Assembly: GCF_036898825.1 (NCBI RefSeq)
Contig: NZ_JARUND010000001.1
Span: 5,332,001 to 5,396,000 of the forward strand
DNA from: Streptomyces sp. B21-083
Lineage (GTDB): Bacteria > Actinomycetota > Actinomycetes > Streptomycetales > Streptomycetaceae
Direction: 5' to 3'
DNA: 64,000 bases
Below are positions 1 to 11,165 of the stretch, piece after piece. Each line of letters opens with the position of its first letter. Within the stretch, counting starts at the first letter, position 1. The position numbers and the translations under genes were made by a program. The notes beneath the pieces are model-generated. The model was not told the DNA's origin. It did no database searches and saw only the letters and a list, made by a program, of their open reading frames with translations.

Positions 1-2201
1 GAGTAGAACGTCCTCGCCGAGGAACGGTCGGCGACGACCACGGCGCCGGTGCCCAGACCGCTGACCCTCGACCAGCTCGCCCCCTTGTCGGACGAGTGGT
101 AGGGAGCCTGGCCGGCCTCGGTCCAGACGATGGTGGAGCCGTCCGCCGCGAGCGCGACCTGGCCGCTGTCGGCGCTGCCCACCGGCTCTGCCCTGAACCC
201 CTTCCAGGTGCGGCCCCCGTCGGTGGAGTAGGCGCCGTCCTGTGCGGCGCCACGGCCGACACGGACCATCAAGGAGGGGTTGGACTGGGCGAAGTCGATG
301 TCGGTGCTGGTGACCATCATCGGGTTCTTCAGCCGCCCGGAGGGCACCCGGGTCAGGGCGTCGTAGCGGAAACCGCCCAGGTCGCCCATGCCGCTGATGA
401 CGGTGGCGCCGCCGGGCGGGGCGACCGCGTCCGCCAGCGCGGTCTCCTCCAGGCCGCCGGCCGCCACGCTCCAGTGGCTGACGCCGCCGTGGTCGGTGGC
501 GGTGGCGTCGGCGCTTCCCCAGATACCGCTGCCGGTGCCGTACAGCACGTGCCCGGAGTCGAAGGGGTCGATGGCCAGGGCGGTCATCCAGTGACCGGTG
601 CCGGTACCGACGTAGGGAGCGGCGGAGGCGTTCCGCACCGACTTGCCGGACAGTGCCTTCCAGGTCCCGCCGCCGTCGGTGGTCCGGTAGATCTCGTCCT
701 CGGGGTACCAGCGGTCGAGGGTGGTGACCATCACCGTGGCCGGCTTGCGCGGGTCGACGGCCAGACCGGAGAACCCGTAACCGCCCCGGGACGGGGAGAC
801 GTCCTTCCACGCCCCACGGGCCGGCGTGTACTTCCACACGGAGCCCGCCGTCACGCCGTTGGGGCCGAGGACGTCGGTGTACGTCAGGTACAGCGAGCCG
901 TCACCGGAGAGTACGCCGTGCTGCGGCAGTTGGCCGGTGGGCTGCCCGGAGACGGCCTGCCAGGTGGTGCCGCCGTCGGTGGAGCGGTACAGGGAGGTGG
1001 ACTTGTCGGCGACACCGACGTAGACCGTCCTGCTTCCGGCCGGGCCGTACGTCACGAAGGAGATGCCCCCGCCGCTGCTCGCCCCGTCCTTGACGGGGAA
1101 CGAGGAGACCTGCCTCCATGTCACGCCGTAGTCGGTGCTGCGCCACAGGCCGTTCTTGCGGGTGCCGATCAGCAGGGTGCCGTGCGCCGCGGGGTCGATC
1201 ACCAGCCGTTCGCCCGCGCCGCGGCCGTCCTCGTTGCTGCCCAGCTTGAAGGGCAGAGCGGTGCGCTTGAAGGTGCGTCCACGGTCGGTGGAGCGCAGGA
1301 TCTCGCCGTTGCCCGCCCAGTCGTTGGTGTAGGTGCCCGCCGCGAGGTAGAGCCGCTTGGGGTCGACGGGGTCGGTGGCCACCGAGTCGATGCCCAGCAG
1401 GTTCCAGTCCTTCTCACCGACCCAGTCGGTCAGCGGGATCCACTGCTTGGCCGCGGTGTCCCAGCGGTAGGCGCCGCCCATGTCGGTGCGCGCGTACAGC
1501 AGGCCCTTCTCGCGCGGGTTGAACACCAGCCCGGTGACGTAACCGCCGCCCACCACCTGGGTGTTCTTCCACAGGTACGGTCCGGCGGCGGCCGTGGTCC
1601 GCGCCCCGCCGGTCCCGGCCGCCGGGGTCTCGCCCACCTTCACCAGCTTCCACTGCTGGTTGGCGCCGCCACTCCCGGGATACTGGACGACTGCCGCGCC
1701 GTCGGCCATGGAGCCGCCGGAGACATCCAGGACCTGGCCGCTCCTGCGGGAGGTGAAGGTGACGGCGTCGGAACCGCTCACCTTGCCGATCCGCCACTCC
1801 TGGGAGGTGGCGGAGCTGTCGGTCTGCTGCTCGGCGGCGGCCGAGCGTGCGGTCGAACTGCCCGCTATACCCAGCACCTTGCCGCTGTTGCGGTTCACCA
1901 GCTCGTAGTAGCCGTCCCCGGTGGGCTTCAGCTTCCACTGCTGGTTGGCGGTGTTCTGGTCGGTCCACTGCTGGACACGGGTGCCGGCGGCGGTGGAGAA
2001 ACTGTCGACGTCCAGCGCCTTGCCGCTGTGTACGGAAACCAGCCGGTAGAAGGCACTGCCGTCGACCGTGGCGGCCTGTGAGTCCTCCTGCGTGAACAGG
2101 AGATACGGCACGACGAGGGCGGGCGCGCCGAGCAGCAGACCGGTCGCGGTCCAGCGACGGCGGTGCCGCCCGCGGCGCCCGCCGCTCGTGGGGTTCTTCA
2201 T
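1..2201 (-). CDS. Secreted GH74 xyloglucanase with N-terminal ricin-type (CBM13) domain, 3' end cut by window
   Basis: The protein starts at ATG 2201 behind an AAGGAGA ribosome site. It opens with an Arg-rich signal peptide and then a ricin-B-like lectin domain at about residues 45-185, with three QxW-type repeats (NQQWKL, SQEWRI, NQQWKL). From about residue 200 it is a two-propeller GH74 fold with BNR/Asp-box repeats (STDGGTTW, STDYGVTW, TTDGGGTW) and the GH74 signature YARTDMGGAYRWD, whose Asp is the likely catalytic base. GH74 enzymes are endo- or oligo-xyloglucanases acting outside the cell. The C-terminus lies beyond position 1. It belongs to a run of hemicellulases on this strand, and the putative inverted repeat at 2292-2330 may control it. 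The family call is firm; the exact mode of cleavage cannot be read. Confidence 0.88.
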   Translation of the reverse strand, partial: MKNPTSGGRRGRHRRRWTATGLLLGAPALVVPYLLFTQEDSQAATVDGSAFYRLVSVHSGKALDVDSFSTAAGTRVQQWTDQNTANQQWKLKPTGDGYYELVNRNSGKVLGIAGSSTARSAAAEQQTDSSATSQEWRIGKVSGSDAVTFTSRRSGQVLDVSGGSMADGAAVVQYPGSGGANQQWKLVKVGETPAAGTGGARTTAAAGPYLWKNTQVVGGGYVTGLVFNPREKGLLYARTDMGGAYRWDTAAKQWIPLTDWVGEKDWNLLGIDSVATDPVDPKRLYLAAGTYTNDWAGNGEILRSTDRGRTFKRTALPFKLGSNEDGRGAGERLVIDPAAHGTLLIGTRKNGLWRSTDYGVTWRQVSSFPVKDGASSGGGISFVTYGPAGSRTVYVGVADKSTSLYRSTDGGTTWQAVSGQPTGQLPQHGVLSGDGSLYLTYTDVLGPNGVTAGSVWKYTPARGAWKDVSPSRGGYGFSGLAVDPRKPATVMVTTLDRWYPEDEIYRTTDGGGTWKALSGKSVRNASAAPYVGTGTGHWMTALAIDPFDSGHVLYGTGSGIWGSADATATDHGGVSHWSVAAGGLEETALADAVAPPGGATVISGMGDLGGFRYDALTRVPSGRLKNPMMVTSTDIDFAQSNPSLMVRVGRGAAQDGAYSTDGGRTWKGFRAEPVGSADSGQVALAADGSTIVWTEAGQAPYHSSDKGASWSRVSGLGTGAVVVADRSSARTFY

Positions 2202-2291
2202 GGAAAGGTGTTCTCCTTGCATGCCGTTCACCAGAGGAAGCTGGATCCGGCGACCGGCACGGCCGGATCCGACTCCTTGTGGTCACAGGCC

Positions 2292-2330
2292 CCGAAAAAA
2301 GTTGCCTTGAGCTGGGAGAACTTTTTCCGG
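2292..2330. promoter_or_regulatory. Imperfect inverted repeat upstream of the GH74 gene
   Basis: CCGAAAAAAGTT at 2292-2303 is matched by AACTTTTTCCGG at 2319-2330, 12-nt arms with one mismatch and a 15-nt spacer. It is AT-rich in a very GC-rich background and lies about 90 nt upstream of the GH74 start, so it is a candidate operator or promoter-proximal site. A second, perfect 9-bp hairpin (GGATCCGGC at 2243-2251, GCCGGATCC at 2262-2270) sits in the presumed 5' leader. Function is inferred only from position. Confidence 0.35.
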
Positions 2331-2345
2331 CGGCGGCACAGCAGA

Positions 2346-2382
2346 CGACCGCGGGAGCGTGCCGTTCGCGCTCCCGCGGTCG
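2346..2382 (-). terminator. Strong hairpin terminator after the GH10-GH62 gene
   Basis: A perfect 14-bp stem (2346-2359 with 2369-2382) closes a 9-nt loop, 26 nt past the stop codon at 2408. It is very GC-rich and has no long U tract, as is common for actinomycete terminators. It separates the GH43/GH10-GH62 operon from the GH74 gene. Confidence 0.7.
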
Positions 2383-2407
2383 CCTGCCGGTGCTGGTGCT
2401 GGTGCTG

Positions 2408-6110
<3,703 letters not shown>

Positions 6111-6227
6111 GTGTCGTTCTCTCCGTGAGGGAGTGTTCGAGATGGCGAACGTCATCTGGGTCGTTGCCAGGATGATAGGAGGCCGACACATCCCGTCAAT
6201 ACCCCTCGCAAAATTCGCTGCCGTCAT

Positions 6228-6239
6228 CGAAATGTTTCG
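6228..6239. promoter_or_regulatory. Palindrome CGAAA-TG-TTTCG, candidate operator
   Basis: CGAAATGTTTCG has 5-bp inverted arms around a 2-nt centre. CGAA/TTCG-type palindromes are known repressor targets upstream of Streptomyces xylanase and xylosidase genes. It lies 118 nt upstream of the GH43 start on the minus strand. Confidence 0.45.
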
Positions 6240-6347
6240 GAATCCGGAGTGCGCTGTGACGTGGGAATGAGGGACTGACGGGTCGCCAGGTGTTGACACG
6301 CTGGAGGTTCTCTCTAGCATCCGTACAGTCGGCGATCCGAAATGCGA

Positions 6348-6359
6348 TCGAAATTTCGA
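6348..6359. promoter_or_regulatory. Perfect palindrome TCGAAATTTCGA, candidate operator
   Basis: A perfect 12-bp palindrome, 113 nt upstream of the chosen GH27 start. It shares CGAAA/TTTCG arms with the site at 6228-6239, so one repressor could bind both and control the two divergent glycosidase genes. Confidence 0.45.
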
Positions 6360-6471
6360 ACGGGCTCCATGTGTCGTGGACTGTGCTGAGCCATCGCATA
6401 AGCGGTTTCATCCGCTGTCTGCCCACGTGCGCCGTACAGCTCGGATCGCCCTTTCCCGAAAGGAGCCCCCG

Positions 6472-8118
6472 GTGCCCAGACGATCAGGCAGACGGCTGCT
6501 GCGTCTCCTCGCGGCCGCCGCCATGGTGTTTACCGCGTTCTCCACGGCCTCTGCCCACTCCACCGCCTCGGCCGCGCCCGGCAGCCCGGCACTCACCCCA
6601 CCCCTGGGCTGGAACAGCTGGAACAGCTTCGGATGCGGGGTCACCGAGGCGCAGGTCCGCCAGGCCGCCGACGCCATGGCGTCCTCGGGCATGCGGGACG
6701 CCGGCTACCGGTACGTCGTGGTCGACGACTGCTGGTTCGACCCGCAGCGCGACGCGGCGGGAAACCTGCGGGCCAACACGACCAAGTTCCCGAGCGGGAT
6801 GAAGGCCCTCGGCGACTACATCCACAACAAGGGCCTGAAGTTCGGCATCTACCAGGTGCCGGGCGAACGCACCTGCGCCCAGACCAGCGGCGGCTATCCC
6901 GGGTCGACGGGCAGCAAGGGGCACGAGGCCCAGGACGCCACCACGTTCGCCTCGTGGGGCGTCGACTACCTCAAGTACGACTGGTGCTCCTCCAGCGGCA
7001 CCCGTGACGAGCAGGTCGCGCGGTTCAAGCTGATGCGCGACGCCCTGCGCGCCACCGGGCGGCCGATCGTGTACAGCATCAACCCCAACAGCTTCCACGC
7101 CATCACCGGCTCCACGTACAACTGGGGCGAGGTCGCCGACCTGTGGCGGACGACCGAGGACCTGCTCGACATCTGGCAGAACAACAACACCAACAGCTAC
7201 CCGATGGGCGTCGGCAACGTCCTGGACGTCACCGCGCCACTGGCCGCGCAGTCGGGCCCGGGGCACTGGAACGACCCCGACATGCTGGTCGTCGGCCGCC
7301 CCGGCCTGTCACTGACCGAGTCCCGGTCCCACTTCGCCCTGTGGTCACTGCTGAGCGCCCCGCTCATGGCCGGCAACGACATCCGGACCATGTCCGCCGA
7401 CGTGAGCGCGATCCTGCGCAACCCGCGACTGCTGGCCGTGAACCAGGACCCGCTGGGCGCGGGCGGACGCAGGGTGCGCGACGACGGCAACACCGAGGTG
7501 TTCGCCAAGCCCCTGTCCGACGGTTCGGTCGCGGTGGGCCTGTTCAACCGGGGAGGCGGCTCCGCGACGGTCACCACCACGGCCGCGCAAGTCGGCCTGT
7601 CCGGTGGGCAGTTCACCCTCACCGACCTGTGGACCGGTGGTACGTCGAGCACGTCCGGGCAGATCTCGGCGAGCGTGCCCGCGCACGGTGTGGCCGTGTT
7701 CAAGGTGAGCGGTGGCAGCCCGCTGGGCGCCTCCACCTCGCGGCTGCGCGCCACCGCGTCCGGCCGCTGTCTGGCCGTGGACAACGCCTCCACCGCTGCC
7801 GGGGCCACGGCGCTGATCCGGGACTGTGACACGGCCGCCGACCAGCTGTGGACCACCTGGGCCGGCGGTGAGATCCGCGTCTTCGGCGACAAGTGCCTGG
7901 ACGCCTACAACCAGGGCACCACCAACGGCACCCGGGTCATCACCTGGCCCTGCAACGGCCAGACGAACCAGGCGTGGACCGTCGGCTCCGACGGAACGGT
8001 CCGCAATGCGCGCGCCGGGCTGTGCCTCGACACCGACCGGGCCGGCACCGCCAACGGCACCCCGCTGGTCCTGTGGGCCTGCGACGGCCGGGCAAGCCAG
8101 AAATGGACTCGCGCGTGA
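6472..8118 (+). CDS. Secreted GH27 alpha-galactosidase with C-terminal ricin-type (CBM13) domain
   Basis: The GTG start at 6472 is chosen because AAAGGAG sits 6 nt upstream and the protein then begins with a normal signal peptide (MPRRSGRRLLRLLAAAAM); an upstream in-frame ATG at 6376 would add non-signal residues. 548 residues. The GH27 barrel begins LTPPLGWNSWNSFGC. The nucleophile is Asp170 in YLKYDWC and the likely acid/base Asp230 in WRTTEDLL. A beta-sandwich follows, then from about residue 425 a ricin-like domain with QLWTTW, NQAWTV and SQKWTR repeats. The enzyme would release alpha-galactose from galactomannan or related polymers, or remove beta-L-arabinopyranose as some relatives do. 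It is followed after 72 nt by a GH43-CBM6 gene, probably one transcript. Confidence 0.9.
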   Translation: MPRRSGRRLLRLLAAAAMVFTAFSTASAHSTASAAPGSPALTPPLGWNSWNSFGCGVTEAQVRQAADAMASSGMRDAGYRYVVVDDCWFDPQRDAAGNLRANTTKFPSGMKALGDYIHNKGLKFGIYQVPGERTCAQTSGGYPGSTGSKGHEAQDATTFASWGVDYLKYDWCSSSGTRDEQVARFKLMRDALRATGRPIVYSINPNSFHAITGSTYNWGEVADLWRTTEDLLDIWQNNNTNSYPMGVGNVLDVTAPLAAQSGPGHWNDPDMLVVGRPGLSLTESRSHFALWSLLSAPLMAGNDIRTMSADVSAILRNPRLLAVNQDPLGAGGRRVRDDGNTEVFAKPLSDGSVAVGLFNRGGGSATVTTTAAQVGLSGGQFTLTDLWTGGTSSTSGQISASVPAHGVAVFKVSGGSPLGASTSRLRATASGRCLAVDNASTAAGATALIRDCDTAADQLWTTWAGGEIRVFGDKCLDAYNQGTTNGTRVITWPCNGQTNQAWTVGSDGTVRNARAGLCLDTDRAGTANGTPLVLWACDGRASQKWTRA

Positions 8119-8190
8119 GGGGCGTCGCGTGAGGGACGAAGGGCACCGCCCGACAGCTCAGCCACCAGCAGGCGTCCACCGGAGGCCACG

Positions 8191-9618
8191 ATGATCGCAG
8201 CTCGACCGTTACCCCCCACCGGTACGAGGCTCACCCGGGCAGCCGCCTGGGTGATGGGCCTCCTGCTGGCGTTCGCCGTTCTTCCCGCCGCCGTGCAGCC
8301 CACCGCGGCCAGGGCCGACAACCCGATCGTGCAGCACGTCTACACCGCCGATCCGGCCCCGCTGGTCCACAACGGACGGGTCTACCTCTACACCGGGCAC
8401 GACGAGGACGGGTCCACCTACTTCACCATGAAGGACTGGAGGGTGTGGTCCTCCGCCGACATGGTCAACTGGACCGACCACGGCTCACCGCTCAGCCTGG
8501 CCACCTTCAGCTGGGCGTCCAAGGACGCGTGGGCGGGACAAGCCGTGGAGCGCAACGGCCGGTTCTACTGGTATGTGCCGGTGACGAACCGGGCGACCGG
8601 CCGGATGGCCATCGGCGTGGCGGTGGCGGACAGCCCCACCGGACCGTTCCGGGACGCCCTCGGTCACCCGCTGGTGGAGAACGGCGAGATCGACCCGACC
8701 GTCTTCATCGACGACGACGGCCAGGCCTATCTGTACTGGGGCAACCCGAATCTGACGTACGTCAGGCTGAACGCCGACATGACCTCCTACGCGGGCAGCC
8801 CCACCAGGATCCCGCTCACCACCTCGGGATTCGGCACCCGCACCGGTGACCCCAACCGTCCCACGCTGTACGAGGAAGGCCCCTGGGTCTACAAGCGGAA
8901 CGGCCTGTACTACCTGGTGTTCGCCGCCAAATGCTGCTCGGAGTTCATCGCCTACTCCACGGCATCCGGCCCGACCGGGCCCTGGACCTACCGGGGGACG
9001 ATCATGCCCACCCAGGGCAGCAGCTTCACCAACCACCCCGGGATCGTCGACTTCAAGGGCGGTTCGTACTTCTTCTACCACAACGGCGCGCTCACGGGCG
9101 GCGGTGGCTACACCCGCTCGGTCGCCGTGGAGAAGTTCGCCTACAACGCCGACGGCACGATCCCGACGATCAACATGACGAACACGGGCGTCCCCCAGGC
9201 CGACACACTCAATCCCTACGTACGCCAGGAGGCCGAGACGATCGCCTGGGGATCCGGGATCGAGACCGAACCGGCCGCCGAAGGCGGAATGAACGTCGGC
9301 TGGATCGACAACGGCGACTACATCAAGGTCAAGGGCGTCGGCTTCGGGCGGGGCGCGTCCTCCTTCGCCGCACGCGTGGCCTCGGGCAGCTCCGGCGGCA
9401 CCGTCGAACTGCGCCTGGGTTCGCCGAGCGGCACGGTCGTGGGCCGGTGCGGTGTGCCGAACACCGGGGGCTGGCAGACCTGGACGACGGTGACCTGCCC
9501 GGTCACCGGCGCGACGGGAACCCAGGACCTCTACCTGCGGTTCACCGGCGGCAGCGGCTACCTGCTCAACGTGAACTGGTGGCAGTTCACCCCCACCACC
9601 GCGACGGCGGGCCGCTAA
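8191..9618 (+). CDS. Secreted GH43 arabinoxylan-acting enzyme with C-terminal CBM6
   Basis: 475 residues, ATG 8191 preceded by GGAGG at 8180-8184. Signal peptide through about residue 42 (AARADNPIV). The five-blade propeller carries the GH43 triad motifs: YTADPAPLV (base Asp), GEIDPTVFIDDDG (pKa-tuning Asp) and LYEEGPWVYKRNG (acid Glu). From about residue 345 a CBM6 sandwich follows (YVRQEAETIAWGSGIETE ... DNGDYIKVKGVGF ... NVNWWQF). This architecture matches bacterial arabinoxylan arabinofuranohydrolases that release arabinose from xylan. It closes the first hemicellulase cluster. Confidence 0.87.
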   Translation: MIAARPLPPTGTRLTRAAAWVMGLLLAFAVLPAAVQPTAARADNPIVQHVYTADPAPLVHNGRVYLYTGHDEDGSTYFTMKDWRVWSSADMVNWTDHGSPLSLATFSWASKDAWAGQAVERNGRFYWYVPVTNRATGRMAIGVAVADSPTGPFRDALGHPLVENGEIDPTVFIDDDGQAYLYWGNPNLTYVRLNADMTSYAGSPTRIPLTTSGFGTRTGDPNRPTLYEEGPWVYKRNGLYYLVFAAKCCSEFIAYSTASGPTGPWTYRGTIMPTQGSSFTNHPGIVDFKGGSYFFYHNGALTGGGGYTRSVAVEKFAYNADGTIPTINMTNTGVPQADTLNPYVRQEAETIAWGSGIETEPAAEGGMNVGWIDNGDYIKVKGVGFGRGASSFAARVASGSSGGTVELRLGSPSGTVVGRCGVPNTGGWQTWTTVTCPVTGATGTQDLYLRFTGGSGYLLNVNWWQFTPTTATAGR

Positions 9619-9764
9619 CCACGGCAGAGCAGCCGCATGACGACAAGGGCAGGATCCCTCCTGTGGGCCGCAGTGGTCGGGGTGCGGTGCCGGTCGTCCT
9701 GAGCACGCGGGTCAAGCGAGAAGGTGAGTTGAGCCGTGGCTCGGTGCTTTGCTCGGGCGACGTC

Positions 9765-10157
9765 TCAGGTGGGCATGTCGACGGTCAGCCCTGTTGCTCG
9801 GGCGGCATCTGCCAGTCGTTTGTCGTACGTGATGAAGGAGGTGAGCTGGGAACGGATGCGGAGAGCCGTCGCCAGGTGAATGGCGTCCAGACTCCGTACG
9901 GTTGCCGGTTTCACGGTCTGGGCCAAAATGCGAATGCCGGCGTCCAGCTCCACCAACTCGATCAGGTCGAGGACCGGGTGGAGCCGGGCGATGGCGTCAG
10001 GGGCGTAGCGTGCCAGGGCCCGCGACGACTCGATCTCCGCCAGAACCGAACTCGTCCATCCGGTCTCCGCCCGTTCGTCGAGCCAGTCGCGCAATGCCTG
10101 TGACTCGGACTCGGAGTGGACGAGTTTCACGACGGCGGCCGAGTCGAGATAGATCAT
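9765..10157 (-). CDS. vapC: VapC-family PIN-domain ribonuclease toxin
   Basis: 130 residues with PIN motifs: Asp5 in MIYLDSAAVVKL, Glu in LAEIESSRAL, SLDAIHLATAL and ITYDKRLADAA. PIN toxins are Mg-dependent RNases that cut tRNA or rRNA and stop growth unless bound by an antitoxin. The start codon overlaps the stop of the upstream antitoxin by one base (TGATG), so the pair is translationally coupled. It stands alone between the glycosidase cluster and a DNA-repair-like gene. Confidence 0.85.
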   Translation of the reverse strand: MIYLDSAAVVKLVHSESESQALRDWLDERAETGWTSSVLAEIESSRALARYAPDAIARLHPVLDLIELVELDAGIRILAQTVKPATVRSLDAIHLATALRIRSQLTSFITYDKRLADAARATGLTVDMPT

Positions 10158-10390
10158 CAGCGCTCGTTCTCGCGGTTGTGGGCGATCTCCGCGGCGATGT
10201 CGATGCCGTCCGGTTCGCCCAGCGGCATCCGCAGGACGGCGCGACGCATCGCGGCGGCCCGCTCTTTGCGCAGGGCGGCTTCGAGCACGGCCTGGCGGAT
10301 GGCCGCCGAGCGTGAGCTGCCGTCATGGGTGAGAACATCCAGAGCGTGCTCGGTCTCCGAGTCGCTGCGGATCGTGATGGTGTCAGCCAT
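10157..10390 (-). CDS. vapB: VapB-type antitoxin (ribbon-helix-helix)
   Basis: 77 residues. The N-terminus (MADTITIRSDSETEHALDVLT) followed by SRSAAIRQAVLEAALRKER fits a ribbon-helix-helix DNA-binding dimer, and the acidic C-terminal tail would wrap the PIN toxin encoded directly downstream. A perfect inverted repeat lies 10 nt upstream of its start, the expected autoregulatory operator. Confidence 0.8.
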   Translation of the reverse strand: MADTITIRSDSETEHALDVLTHDGSSRSAAIRQAVLEAALRKERAAAMRRAVLRMPLGEPDGIDIAAEIAHNRENER

Positions 10391-10399
10391 GCGACCAAT

Positions 10400-10418
10400 G
10401 TAAGACGATCTGTCTTAC
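10400..10418. promoter_or_regulatory. Operator palindrome GTAAGAC-gatct-GTCTTAC of the first vapBC
   Basis: Perfect 7-bp arms (10400-10406 and 10412-10418) with a 5-nt spacer, just upstream of the antitoxin start at 10390 and probably overlapping its promoter. It is a likely binding site for the VapBC complex. Confidence 0.65.
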
Positions 10419-10487
10419 GTGGCAAGTCGCGGACGGTGCCGTCCGGGTGGCGCGGGATCAGGACGTGGGGCCGCTCCCACCGTCACG

Positions 10488-10976
10488 TCACAGGTGGAGG
10501 GTCTCCTCGGTGTGTTCGCGGTCGGAGTGTGGCCACACGTAGGGCAGGTCGTCCGGTACGTCGGGGAAGTGGTGGGCGTACGTGGCCGGGTCCTTGCGGA
10601 CGAGGGCGGACTGGTGGCTGCGGTGGAAGGCCTCGTCGCCGAGCCAGGGCGGTAGTTCACCGGCCGCCGCGAGTGCGGGCTGCTCACGTACGGGGGCGCC
10701 CGGACGGCGCACGGTGAGGCCGGCGACCAGCGAGGCGGCACAGCTGTCCTGGTGCCCCTGTTCGCACCACACCCGGCAGATCTCCAGGCCGTACCGGACG
10801 AGTGCCTCCTCGTATCCGCTCCACATACGCACGGCGGGATGTCTGCGCCAGCCGTATCCCGGCACGGTCAGTCCCCGCAGGACCTGGAGGGCCTCGACCC
10901 GCTGCTTGCCCAGCCGGCGGCGGTCCAGGAGCAGGGCGGAGCGCCGGAAATCGGGATCCACCAGGAACGTCTGCAT
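10488..10976 (-). CDS. MSMEG_6728-type protein related to pyrimidine-dimer DNA glycosylases
   Basis: 162 residues, beginning MQTFLVDPDFRRSALLLDRRRLGKQR. This N-terminus (Asp, then RRLGKQRVEALQVLRGL) and the HPAVRMWSGYEEAL and SHQSALVRKDP segments match a conserved actinobacterial family allied to T4-endonuclease-V-like pyrimidine-dimer glycosylases. It would act on DNA in the cytoplasm, but its activity is not established. Monocistronic by position; the next gene upstream on this strand ends at 11031. Confidence 0.65.
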   Translation of the reverse strand: MQTFLVDPDFRRSALLLDRRRLGKQRVEALQVLRGLTVPGYGWRRHPAVRMWSGYEEALVRYGLEICRVWCEQGHQDSCAASLVAGLTVRRPGAPVREQPALAAAGELPPWLGDEAFHRSHQSALVRKDPATYAHHFPDVPDDLPYVWPHSDREHTEETLHL

Positions 10977-11030
10977 GGTCGCCGTCCTAGGGGGCGTGGG
11001 GGTGCGGGGGTGCGGGGGTGTGAGGGGTCA

Positions 11031-11159
11031 CCGCCGGCGCGGGGCGGGCGGCTTGTGCACAGCGGCCTTGCCCGGCTTGGCGCTGCGGACCTGGTACCGC
11101 GGGTCCTCGGGCGAGGCGTCCACCTCGTGGTTTCCTCTTTCCGGTGTTTTCTCCGTCAT
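11031..11159 (-). CDS. Small basic protein of 42 residues, hypothetical
   Basis: A short frame from ATG 11159 to TGA 11031, reading MTEKTPERGNHEVDASPEDP at its start and ending in a Lys/Pro/Arg-rich tail. It begins 7 nt after the stop of the FAD oxidoreductase gene and could be translated by coupling, but no separate ribosome site is visible. Function unknown. It could be a chance frame, though actinomycetes often carry such tails after redox genes. Confidence 0.35.
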
Positions 11160-11165
11160 ACGCGG

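Larger units (their letters stand above)
6111..6471. other. Divergent promoter region between GH43 and GH27 genes
   Basis: No gene is seen here. The stretch is less GC-rich than its neighbours and holds two TTTCG/CGAAA palindromes (listed separately), so it probably contains promoters and operators for both flanking glycosidase genes. Confidence 0.6.

Noticed and set aside
96..2081. A 661-residue plus-strand frame opposite the GH74 gene
   Set aside because: Antisense to a well-supported gene and lacking any motif or signal peptide.
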